From Sorghum bicolor (lineage: Eukaryota > Streptophyta > Magnoliopsida > Poales > Poaceae), in assembly GCF_000003195.3 (NCBI RefSeq), contig NC_012875.2, positions 16,156,248-16,220,247 of the forward strand: a DNA stretch of 64,000 nucleotides. The letters run 5' to 3'. The position numbers and the translations under genes are program-made. The notes beneath the pieces are model-generated. The model was given only the letters and a program-made list of their open reading frames with translations. It had not been told where the DNA came from and searched no databases. This document shows positions 12,401-24,400 of the stretch, one piece after another. The stretch's first letter is position 1. Each line of letters starts with the position of its first letter.

Positions 12401-15400
12401 TTGACATGCACTACGAAGCTTGTCTTTCTCAAATGTGACATCTTTCAAGCCTCTAACAAGATCATGTTTAACTAACTTGTTCAATTGTTTCATTCCAACA
12501 TGACTAAGCCTTCTATGCCATAACCAACCCATGCTAGATTTAGTGAGCAAGCATGTTGATAATTGAGCTTCACTAACATTGAAATCAACTAAGTATAGAT
12601 TCTCATATCTAAAGCCTTTGAAGATCAAGTTAGAGCCATCTACACTTATGATCTCTACATCATCAACTCCAAATATGCATTTGAAACCAACATCACAAAG
12701 TTGAGCTACGGATAGTAAGTTGAAGTTTCTTGGCCATGAAGCACGAAGGGGTGTCGAAGAGTGATGGCTTGTTGTTGATAGCAATACTAGCAAGTGCCTT
12801 CTTCTTGGATGCCTTGTCATTATCACTTGAATCATCCGAAGAAGCATCACTATCCCATGTCACAACATAGGATCCACCCTCCTTCTTCTTGATGACCATC
12901 TTCTTCTCCTTCTTTTCTTTCTTCTCTTTCTTGTTCTTCTTATTATCGTCATCATTATCACTATTATAGGGACACTCGCTACAACATGATCGGGGCTTTT
13001 GCATAGCATAGCCTTACATACTCCTTGTTGTTGAAATGATCTCTTCTCTTCCTTGTATGATAGCCCTTCTTCTTCATCATCTTGCCAAACTTGCGAACAA
13101 AGAGTGCTAGAGCTTCATCATCACTATCATCATTTGAGCACTCCTCATCATTTAATTCTTTCTTCTTGGCCTTACCCTTGTTCTTGCTCTTGGATGAAGA
13201 GCTAGTTTTGAATGCTACACTCTTTTTCTTCTTATCATCATCATCCTTCTTTATGACTTCATCATCATTGTCATTGTATTGATCCTCGGTCATGACATCT
13301 CCAAGTACCTCATTTGGAGATATATCCTTCAACCCACCTCTAAAGATGATTGTTCTTAATGTCTTGAACCTTTTGGGCAAGCACATCAAGAACTTGTGAA
13401 TGAAGTCCTCGTCCTTCACTTTCTCACCAAGACCCTTGAGATTATTGATGATGACTTGGAGCCTATAGAACATCTTCGGAATTGACTCATCATCCTTCAT
13501 CCTGAAGTTTGATAGCTTGTCTTTGAGCATATAGAGCTTGACACTTTTTATCATTGTAGTGCCCTCATATGTTTCTTCTAGTCTTGTCCATACTTCACTA
13601 GCCTTCTCAAGATCTTTGACTTGTTCAAACATCTTTGAATCAATGCCATTATAAATTGTGTTGAGAGCTATAGTATTGCATTGTTTGTTGGCCCTCTCAT
13701 TGTCGATGGAGTTAGCGGGATCAAGGATCACAATCATTCTCCGTGACTTCCCATACTCTATCATTGATTGATCCAAGGTACGTTTTCATTTTTCTCTTCC
13801 AATAATCAAAGGAGCTTGTGCCATCAAAGAAAGGTGGTTTGCCCCCAATATGGTTGAACACTATTTGAGCCATAATTTGAGCATCGAGGTTGTTAAGCTT
13901 TCACAAAACGGTGACCACGGCTCTGATACCACTTGAAAGGTCCTAATATGGCTAGAGAGGGGGGGGGGTGAATAGCCTATTTAAAAAAAATCTACAAACT
14001 CACTAGAGCAAGAGTTAGTAAATAACAAAGCGAAGCTTTTTCCTCTAGCTCTAATGGGGTGTTTGCAAGCCACCTATCCAACAATTCTAGTTGATATGAA
14101 CACTAGGCACACAAGAGCTATGTCACTACAAGCTACACTAGTGAACTAAGCTACACAAGACAAGTAAGCAACTAAACTAATTACATTACTTTGCGGTAAG
14201 TAAATGAAGAGGATGAGATATTTATACCGCCGTGTAGGAGATGAACCAATCACCAATATATGAAAAATCAATCACCGGGAGAATGTCAATCAAACACAAT
14301 TGAGACACCGATTTTGCTCTTGAGGTTCACGTGCTTGCCGGCACGCTACGTTCCCGTTGTGTCGACCAACACTTGGTGGTTCGGCGGCTAAGAGGTGTAG
14401 CACAAACCTTGTCCTCACTAGGACACCGCAATAACTTACCCACAAGTGAGGTAGCTCAATGACACGAGCAATCCACTAAAGTTAGCAATCCACTAAAGTT
14501 GCCTTTGGCTCTCCGTCGGGTAGGCACAAAACCCCTCACAATCACCGGGAGATGGCCACGAACAATCACCAACTCGTACCAATGCTCCTCCGCTGCTATA
14601 AGCCGTCTAGGTGGCGGCAACCACCAAGAGTAACAAGAAAACCGCAGCCAAAACGATTCCCAAGTGCCACTAGATGCAATCACTCAAGCAAATACACTTG
14701 GAATCACTCTCAATTTCACAAAGATGGTTAATCTATGAAGGAGATGAGTGAGAAGTGTTTTCTTAGGCTCACAAGTATGTCAAGTATGCTAGAATACCAA
14801 GAGCATGAGCTCCAAGCCGGCCAACACATATTTATAAGCCCTTTAAACAAATAGAGCCGTTGGCTCCTTCACTGGGCAAAAGTTGGGGCCACCGGACGCA
14901 CAACCAGTAACCACTGGATGCTCAACCCGTGCGTTCGGTGCTTGGAATAGAGCCACGTGTCAACCTTTTGAACCAGGCGCGTTGATCTCTAACGTTCAAA
15001 ACCGAATCACCGGACGCGTTCGGTGTGCACCGGTTACATATGCAGAGAGGTCTGCAAATGCGCGGTACCACTGGACTCGGCTCACCGGTCGCGCCCCTGA
15101 GCGTTCGGTCCCTTACTCAGAGAGTGCTGCAAATGCGTAGGGCACTGGACTCACACCACCGGACGCGCCCTGAGCGTTGTTGGGTATTTCAAACGCAAAC
15201 AGAAAAAATCCGCAAGCGCACGGATACCGATGTAGCCTTCACCCGGGAGTATTCCAGAGTATTGATTTTCCACAGAGAACGTGAGTGTACTAATTAAGAT
15301 CCAAGATCGCCCAAGGATAACTATATAATTGTTTTTGGTGGGAAGAGAGGAAGTTTCCTGAGAGTTCTCTAGTTGATCTAAGAATCAAGAATTACTTCAA

Positions 15401-18400
15401 GATTATCTATATCGGGACATCAGAGCACTAACCACAGAAAGAGATGAGAAGGGGGCTAGGAAGGTCTGACTACGGTCCTACAAACACCGATCCGAACGTG
15501 GTGGAATATGTCGACCGTTAGGGCTGTCACTACCCTAGGGCTACCACAACAATCCGTAGGATTGGGTGCAATTCCAGGTAATCGCAAGACTAAACACCAC
15601 GTCTAATCTATTAATTACTACTCTAGCGTTATAAAGACTAGAGCACTTGATGCAAGCGGGAATCCAATAAATAACTTGAATGTAAATAAAAGTAATTAGA
15701 GAACTCAGGAGTTATGAATTGAAGAACCTGGAGAACGATGAAGAACGAACCAGTTGCTGCAAAAGTACAATGTTGAGGAAGATCCGACAGATCCGGCTCC
15801 TCCTCCTCCGCTCTCCTCTTCTCTCTTCCTATTTTTCTAGATTACAACTAGAACTAACTAGAACTAGAACTAGAGGAACTAGAACTAGAACTAGATGAAC
15901 TAGAACTAGATCTAGATGAACTAGAGGTAGAACTAGAAGAACTAGAGGGATCCTCTCTACTTGGATGAAGAATTGAAACCCTAACTTTGATTCTGTAGAA
16001 GAGGTATGCCTCCAGGGGCTGGTGGGGGTCTGCTTATATAGTCCAGGAAGAGTAGCCCCCAAGAAATCTAGGAAGAGTAGCCCCTAAGAAATCTAGGAAG
16101 AGTAGCTCTCAAGGAATTTCCACGTTATTCTCCACCATCCGATCAAACCGACCTTCATCGTGTGATTTTCCTCGATCCTTAGAGTCGGTGGAGCATAATC
16201 CCCGAGACTCGTGCTGATTGGCCAGCAGAGGAGGGCGGGCGCCCAGGGGGGTAGGGCGGGCGCCCTGCCTCCGGGCCCGCTCGGCCTCCCGTTCGTTTCC
16301 GTGGCTTCTGGAGTCTTCTAGATGATAGAAAATTGCGCGGCACGTTAATATCTCTAAGTAATCCCGACGTGTGGGCCTTTCTTCCGTATTTCCTGATAAC
16401 CCCCTGCAGAAATAGACAAACACCAAAACTTGTGGAATTCTGTCAGATAAAATCCTAAGTCTAGGTGTTGGTTGCATTTGGATCCTTTTCTATGATTAGT
16501 TGATGGTTAAATGTGAGCATTAAGGACCGTCAACAAGCGTTCGGTGCTCTCAGTCAGAGGCACCCGCCGAAGTCAGACAACACCGGACGCACAAGCAAGG
16601 TTTAATCCGCGTCTAACCCTAATAGAGTCAGGCACTAACAGCACACCAGACAAGCAGACGCAGCGTCCGGTGCCTCCGCGGCCAGCGTCCGGTGCGAGAA
16701 ACACTCCCGCAACTTCTTTAAACTTTCCACCTCTTTCTCAAAGTGTGCCAACACCACCAAATGTGTACCAACATGTGCAAGGGTGTTAGCATTTTCACAA
16801 CCAATTTCTTTGAAGGAGTTTAAGTTGGCTCATTAAGTTCTAAATGCAGGCACTCGATAACCACTTAGCCAAAGAATTCTCTTCTTTATAGTGTCTTGAT
16901 CATCAAAACTAAAACCCTAAGCAATACCTTTGCCTTGATCTTCATAAGATTTTGTTTTTCTCTTTCTTTTCCAAGTTGAGCACTTGATTTATCTTGTGGT
17001 CAACACCATCATCACCATGATCATCATTTGCTCCATCACTTGACATGTACCAACCTTATTAAGTCTACACACTTAGTATGGAGGTTAGTACTAGAGTTTA
17101 ATCAATTATCTAAAACCAAACTAGGGCTTTCAGCGGCCAAACCAGCGGCTCCTACAGCGTTGGTCGAGGGCCGGTCGATCCGCCGCCTGAACCAGTCTAA
17201 GATGGAGGAGCGCCTTTGGCTCGGATTGTGTTACAATTGCGACGAGAAGTACTGCCGCGGACATAACAAGGTCTGCAAACGGCTCTTCCTCTTGGACAGC
17301 AAGGTGGACGACGACGACGAAGCTGACGTCGGGGACGAGGAGCCAGCTGACACCGAGTCCCCGGTGTTATCTTTGCACGCGGTTGCCGGCGTGGCTGTGG
17401 TCCACACCATGCAACTCCAGGTCACCGTGGGGGACACCCGCCTCATCGCTCTTCTGGACACGGGGTCCACGCACAGCTTCATCGCCGAGACCGCCACGGA
17501 GCGCACCCACCTAGCTGTCTAGGCCCGACCCAGGCTCACGGCGACCGTAGCCAACGGCGAGAAGGTTCCCTGCCTTGGTGTCATCTGGAGGGCCCCACTC
17601 GATGACATTTCCTTCTTGGTCGACCTCTTTGTTATGCCTCTTGCAGGGTACAACGTGGTGCTCGGCACCCAGTGGATGGCCACGCTCGGTCGGCTCGTGT
17701 GGGAGTTCATCGCCGGTACCGTCACGTTCTAGCACCATGGCTGCACTATATGCTGGTCGGGTGTGCCCTCGCCGGGTACCCTGGACGTGGGCGCGACACT
17801 GGCCACCTGCGCTGCGTCGTCCAGCGCGCCTCTCCTGGACGAGTTGCTCGCCGGCTTCTTCGACATCTTCGCTGAGCCACGTGGTCTGCCCCCCAGCGCG
17901 CCCGCGACCACAGCATCGTCCTGAAGCCGGGTGCGCAGGCCGTCGCCGTTACCCAGCAGCGCACAAGGACGAGCTGGAACGCCAGTGTTCGGCGATGATC
18001 GAGCTGGGGATTGTCCGCCGCAGCGACTCAGCGTTCTCTTCGCCAGTCATCCTCGTCAAGAAGGCGGACGACACGTGGTGCTTCTGTGTTGACTACCGAG
18101 CGCTGAACGCGCTCACCTATGTTACACGGATACTCCAAGAGGGTGACGTATCCGTATCTGATACTCATCGGATACACGGATACGGATACTCGGATACACC
18201 ATTTTAGTGGGTTTTTCTTTTGAGAAAGTGTGTATCCGCGTATCCGATACGTATTGTATCGGATACTCGTACCCATACTCGTGTAACATAGGCGCTCACT
18301 GTCAAGGACGCGTTCGCGATCCTTGTCGTCGATGAGCTCCACGGCGCTCGTTTCTTCTCCAAGCTCGACTTGAGGTCGGGGTACCATCAGGTCCGCATGC

Positions 18401-21400
18401 GGCCATCCGACATCCACAAGACGGCGTTCCGCACACACGATGGCCTCTACGATTTCTTGGTCATGCCGTTCGGCTTGTGCAACGCCCCAGCGACTTTCCA
18501 GGCGCTCATGAACGACGTGTTCAAACCCTTTCTACGGTGGTTCGTCTTGGTATTTTTTGATGATATTCTTATTTACAGCCGCACCTAGGTAGATCATCTT
18601 CGGCACCTGCATGCCGTGTTCGGGGCGCTCCGTCGCCACGCCCTCTTCATCAAACGCAGCAAGTGCGCCTTCGGCGAGAGCTCGGTCTCCTACCTCGGGC
18701 ACATCATCTCCGAGACCAGGGTCGCCATGGACCCGGCCAAGGTGCAGGCCATCCTCGATTGGCCGGCCCCTCGCTCAGCTCGAGCGGTTCGCGGTTTCCT
18801 CGGCTTGGCGGGGTATTACCGCAAGTTCGTCCACAACTACGGTACAATCGCGGCACCGCTCACAGCCCTTCTCAAGAAGGACGGTTTCTCATGGAACGAC
18901 GCAGCGGCGGCTGCGTTCACCGCACTCAAGGCCGCGGTCACATCCTTGCCCATCCTCGCCATGCCTGACTTCGCCAAGCCGTTCACCGTCGAGTGTGATG
19001 CGTCTTCCCATGGGTTTGGCGCAGTCCTCATCCAGGAGGGACACCCGATCGCCTTCTTCAGTAGGCCGATCGCGCCACGCCACCGCTCCCTCGCCGCCTA
19101 TGAGCGGGAGCTCATCGGCCTTGTTCACGCCGTGCGGCACTGGAGGCCGTACCTGTGGGGGCGCTGTTTTTTTGGTGAAGACTGATCACTACAGCCTCAA
19201 GTATCTTCTGGATCAGCGGCTTACGACAATTCCCCAGCACCATTGGCTGGGGAAACTTCTCGGCTTCGACTTCTCGGTGGAGTACAAACCCAGGGCGGCC
19301 AACGCCGTGGCGGATGCTTTATCCCGCCGCGACACGGAGGACACAAGTGCTATCCTCGCCTTGTCGGCCCCTCGGTTCGACTTCGTCACTAGCCTCCGAC
19401 ACGCACAGACCGCGGACCCGAGCCTCGTGGCGCTCCGCGATGAGATCGCTGCAGGGACCCACGACACGCCATGGTCCCTGGTCGATGGCATGGTCCAGTT
19501 CAACGGGCGGCTCTACATCCCGCCGGCGTCGCCCCTCCAGGAAATCACACAGGCCGTCCACGAGGAGGGGCACGAAGGCGTTCAACGCACGCTGCATCGG
19601 CTGCGCCGCGACTTCCACTTTCTTGACATGAAACGATTGGTGCAGGAGCTCGTTCGGGTGTGCGTGGTCTGCCAGAGGTATAAATCCGAACACCTGCGAC
19701 AAGCTGGGCTGCTGCTTCCTCTTCCAGTTCCGTAGGGGGTCTGGACCGACATCGCTAGATTTCGTCGAGGCTCTGCCCCGCGTTCGTGGCAAATCCATCA
19801 TCCTCACGGTGGTGGATTGTTTCAGCAAATACTGCCACTTCATTCCGTTGGCGCACCCGTACTCGGCCGAGTCTGTCGCCCAGGCATTCTTCACCGACAT
19901 CGTCCGCCTGCACGGGGTGCCTCAGTCGATGGTGTTGGACTGTGACCCCGTCTTCACGTCGATGTTTTGGCGCGAGCTCATGCGGTTGTTGGGCACCAAG
20001 CTGCACATGTCCACGGCCTTCCATCCACAGTCGGACGGCCAATCGGAAGCAGCTAACAGGGTTATCATTATGTATTTGAGGTGTCTTACAGGCGATCGAC
20101 CATGGCAGTGGTTGTGCTGGCTCCCATGGGCTGAATTCGTCTTCAATACCTCCTTCCAGTCTTCACTTCGCGACACGCCGTTTCGTGTCGTCTATGGCCG
20201 GGATCCGCCGTCGATCCGGTCTTACGAGTCGGGCGAGTCGAGGGTGCCCACTATTGCCCGCAGCATGGAGGAGCGCACAGAGTTCCTCGACGACATCCGC
20301 TACAGGCTGGAACAGGCGCAGGCGGTGCAGAAGCGCTATTACGACGCCGGCCACTGTCCAGTGAAGTATCAGGTGGGCGACTGGGCCTTGCTCCGGCTTC
20401 GGCACCGCGCGGCGTCTCTTCCTCAGGCTTCGACGGGCAGGCTCCGACCTCGCTTCTATGGGCCCTACCGCGTCGTTTAGTTGATCAACGAGGTCGCGGT
20501 GCGCGTCGCCCTTCCAGCCGGCACCCGTCTGCACGACGTTTTTCATGTGGGCATCCTCCAGAAATTTGAAGGTGCTCCGCCAGCAGCTCCTCCGCCTCTG
20601 CTGCCCCTGCATCATGGTGCTGTTGCTCCTGAGCCTGAACGCGCGGTGCATTATCGGCTCGCGCGCGACGTTCGTTAGGTCCTGGACGTCAACGCTTTCT
20701 CCGCCAAGCACCCAGAGTTTCAGCTCGAGGACGAGCTGAGTCTCAGTGGGGAGGGAGATGTCATGTGGGGTCGCACCTATACGCGACGTAGGCGGACTCG
20801 CGACATCCGCCGAGCGGCAGAACGCGCAGAGTGCGTGGCCATGGAGGCGCAGGGCGCAGGGTCCACTAGTGGCTAGATTTAGGAGGTTAAGATAGTTTCA
20901 CTTTTAGTTCCTTCATATTAGGAACAATTAGTTCTAGTTGGTTTGGGCCTCAGGCCATATATATTCTTGTAACATGAACTATTGAAGGCCATCAAGATTG
21001 TTATCCCTAAACTCTCATCTCTTCCTAACAACCAAGCCGACGGCTGTGGGGTAAAACCTCGCCGGCGAGGACGGAGCGAGGCTACGAGCTCCGTAGCCGC
21101 GGTCCAGCTACCTTGGGCGCCGACGCCCTTGACACCACGGGTCATGCAAATGCTACACTTCCCAGGAACCCTTCCAGGCGCCACCATCTATGCAGCATGC
21201 TGCTTCCATGAACCAATGGAAGGATCAAGAACCAACAGTTACTGCATATCCGGCTACTTCAGCTCCTGCAGCTGAACCAACAGTTACTGCATATCCGGCT
21301 ACTTCAGCTCCTGCAGCTACTACTTCTGGTTCTCCGATTACCACATCAACACCGATCACTTCAACGACACCTTGGGCCACCTCACTGTTCAAATTGCAGA

Positions 21401-24400
21401 GATACCCTGGGGTACCAGACTACTACCAGAGGGCATCAAGGATTGGACAATGATTCAGCGCAAGGACGCACTGATCGGAGAAGAGGGGAATGATGTCATA
21501 TGCCTAATGGGGGCCGAAGGCCCATCTGGCCCAGGTGCCAAGGGCCGCAGCAGCGCCGCCTTGTGGGGAGGCGCGCATGGCAAGGGCGGGCTCCCGCCAC
21601 TCCACTTTCCATACCCGAAGGATCTTCAATAAAGGAAAGGGAATAGGAATAGGAATAGGATAGGTTGTGTTTAGATAGATGGGGAAGAGTCCATATCTAC
21701 TCTCTCTATCCCTAAAAACTTCAATTCCTAGAATCCGTGCCAGTCAAACTTTTTTAAGTTTGACCAACTTTATAGAAAAGAGTATCAATATCTATGACAT
21801 AAAATGAGTATTTTATGAAAGTATATTCTATGATAAATCTAATAGTACTAATTTAGTACTATAAATCTTAGCATTTTTTTCTAAAAATTCGGTCAAAGTT
21901 TAAAAAGTTTGACTTAAGATAACTCTAGGAATTGAAGCTTTCTGGGATGGAGGGAGTAGACTTCCCTCATTAGATTACTTAGGATACAAATCTACTCAGG
22001 ATTATAAGTAGAGGGGCTATGTAATCATTGGAATCAAGAAAGAATAGCCTCAAGCTTATCCTTCCCTCCCCTCTCCCCCTCTCCCTGCACCAACTCCCTC
22101 TCTCTCTCTCTTCCTAGCGCCACCGCCCCCAGCCCCCAAACCCTAGCCGCCACCCCACCAAGGGCCCTCTTCCCAACAGGGCTCTTACAACTTGTTTGCT
22201 TCCTAACCTGGGAAACTTGCTTGGGTCAGGCATCGGTCCCAGTCATTCATCTTTTAGCACCTGGGGTTGGATCGACCTGCCCAGGTGCCCCAGGCCAGGA
22301 TGTGAACCAAATGGCCTCTCATTGCATTGCTTCAATTCTTTTTAGCTATTAGTTTCATGACCTCATTGAATGTTGTGGTCAACAAGGCAAGATTAGGCCC
22401 CCATCTTGATGTGAATGGGAATTACATTTCATGCGACCTCTAAAGCAGAGCGATCTTATCATGACTAGAAAATGTAGCTGCTTTCTTAAGTTCCATAAAG
22501 TCATGTTACAATGATTTTTGTCCTCGAACATGCTGGAGAGTTGTGCATTATTAATATTAAAAAGAAAAAGGGGAATAACCCTTACAAACCACACACATAC
22601 ACGTGCACACCAAAAGACGTTAGAATCACATTTGCACCAGGAAACTACAGGGATACGACTGTAACCTAAACGCGCACTACTCCAACGACTGGGTGAAAAG
22701 TTAAGAAATACCATTAGCATCGGCCAAAACCCACTACTGTAATTCCTCGCTAGCGAGCAATACGGCTCTAGCCAAATGAGGAGGAACTGGTCCAAGGCCC
22801 AAGATTCATGAGGGAGTTGAGGCCTTTCTGCAGTTGTCCTCCAACAGCAAGGATAATCTTCTCCCACTAATTATCAAAGAACTCTTCTCCAATCTGAGGG
22901 GCAAGGATCTGTAGGCCTGCCCTTTGGAATAATCTGAACCAGAAATCCCATGCAAAGATGCAAGAAATTGCTAAACATATTTTCTCTAACAATGGTTGAC
23001 TTGAATTTTGTATATCCTTATATAGATGGCTTTCTGTTAGTAATGTATCAATTATCAACTGTTTTAGGCTGCAAATTTTTGCAGAGAACTAGAACCTGTT
23101 GTACACTCAAGATAAAGATATTTCATTTGATGCATTTGAGACATCTACTACTATACGCATTTCCCTCCTATTCAGGACTGCACAATGTTGATTGAACCTT
23201 CCATGAATGTTAATCTTATGTTGGTTTGATTAGTGCTCTTTGTTTTGTTGCAGGTTAGTGCATCCATAAGACAAGGTGCACATGGAGTTATGGTTGGCCG
23301 GGCCGCTTATAATAAGTATGTTCTTTTTTTATTTTATGTTGTTTGTTTTTGAACATGGAAACTGTTACTGCCAAGGATCAAAAGATGGAAGTGAGAGAAG
23401 GAAAGAACAGGAGAGGGCATGATATAGTATCTGCAGTACCATTTCCGTGGATGAACAGTACCTATGAATAGTGCTGGTGGGTTGAGAGGGAGATAGAGGG
23501 ATTTCCTTTTTACTTGAGTTCCAAAGGGTACACATCACCTCTATTTATTTACTTGGATCTCATAATCACGATCCCCTTGTGCCAAAATTGATACGATACT
23601 TCCTAACAGATAGATCTATTAGATTATTTTGTAACAAACTGACTGGAAGACTCTAGACTTGACAACGTGGATACATGTAGCAGCCTGGCTGCCCCTTGCC
23701 ACACGGATAGGTTTTTTTTTGGCCAAACCTGCTTCTGGTGCCACCCATGTGCTGGCCTTGCTCATGATACAGTCCAGCCGCCCCATGGCGCATCTGGGCT
23801 GTAACACAAACTAAAGTGAATCCCTGTAAATAGACCTCGAAATGACACAAAGCTGTCTGGTGTGTTTGAAAGCAACTGTAAATATACCTTCTTATGCTTT
23901 GCAGTTCCAGACTTCCAGGGATCACTTTAGTTCTTCCCTATGCTTTGAGATTACAGTGGTCACATTGGTTTTTCTTTTCTGTAAGGATTTGCTTAGTGTA
24001 CTAACTCCAATGTTAGTTATCATCATTATAATTTCATATTTGGTGGAATTTCTAGTCCATGGAACATGCTAGGACATGTGGATGGTGAAATCTATGGCAA
24101 GCAAACAAGATGCATTTCTCGCCGCCAGGTTTAGCATTTGACATATTTATTTGAGCTATCAGCTATTTCTTCCTTCGTCTGAACTCTCTGTCTTAGATCC
24201 TTGAGAGCTACCAAGCTTATGGTGATTCAATAATTGACCAGTACGGGCCCAGCAGGCCAAACGTGAGACAACTTGTCAAGGTATGAGCTACATTTTGATG
24301 ACAAAAAACACTTCGGATTTTATTGTCAAACGGAGCCTGGCACTCTGACCAGTGGAGGATATCTGAATCTACCATTTAAATAAATCACTTGTATGTCTTC

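Larger units (their letters stand above)
9302..17132 (-). mobile_element. E3: Ty1/copia element, minus strand, internally deleted
   Basis: LTRs begin TGAAAGGTCCTAATATG and end CTTTCA (9302-10988 and 13934-17132). On the minus strand the PBS TGGTATCAGAGCC (complement of 13919-13931), which matches plant initiator tRNA-Met, directly follows the right-hand LTR, and a polypurine tract AAAAGGAGGAGAT abuts the left-hand LTR. Flanks GCGAC and GCGGC give a TSD with one mismatch. The interior is only 2.9 kb and holds gag and integrase. Protease, RT and RNase H are missing, so it is non-autonomous. It inserted in the gag of E2. Confidence 0.9.
13934..17132 (-). repeat. E3 5' LTR, interrupted by solo LTR E4
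   Basis: Same ends as 9302-10988. Net length without E4 and its duplicated 5 bp is about 1836 bp. The split falls in GAGCGT|TCGGTG, intact in the other LTR. Confidence 0.88.
8051..21134 (+). mobile_element. E2: Ty3/gypsy chromovirus-type element nested in E1
   Basis: The 376-bp LTRs (8051-8426, 20759-21134) begin TGTCATGTGGGG and end CCCTTGACA. They are preceded by CGACG (8046-8050) and followed by CCACG (21135-21139), a TSD with one mismatch. PBS TGGTATCACGG is at 8430-8440; the purine tract GTGGGGAGGGAGA abuts the right LTR. Coding order is gag, protease, RT, RNase H, integrase, as in Ty3/gypsy. The LTRs differ at about 16 of 376 positions by eye, so this is an old copy. E3 splits its gag and a hAT-like MITE splits its RT. 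Confidence 0.9.
5856..22189 (+). mobile_element. E1: outermost LTR element in intron 7, non-autonomous
   Basis: Direct LTRs begin TGTCATATGCCTAATGGGG and end CTCTTACA. A PBS-like TGGTATCTGGAG (from 6298) follows the left LTR, and a purine-rich tract AGAAGAGGGGAATGA precedes the right LTR. The flanking 5-mers, GCCTG (5851-5855) and ACTTG (22190-22194), differ by two transitions and may be a decayed TSD. Its interior (6296-8050 and 21135-21492) has only weak gag-like ORFs and no RT or integrase. E2 is inserted inside it. Confidence 0.8.
5787..23253 (+). other. 17.5-kb intron 7 of the dihydrouridine synthase gene
   Basis: Donor GTAAGT is at 5787 and acceptor TTGTTGCAG ends at 23253. Only about 70 bp at the left and about 1.06 kb at the right (22190-23253) are not recognised transposon. 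I see no gene in that right part. Everything between is the nested insertion described below. Confidence 0.88.

Noticed and set aside
13919..13931. Possible tRNA fragment (tRNA-Met 3' complement)
   Set aside because: It is a retrotransposon primer-binding site. No cloverleaf is present; the same applies to 8430, 47371 and 56546.
22379..22867. 162-codon minus-strand ORF inside intron 7
   Set aside because: No recognisable domain, no promoter or splice support. A chance frame in intron DNA.
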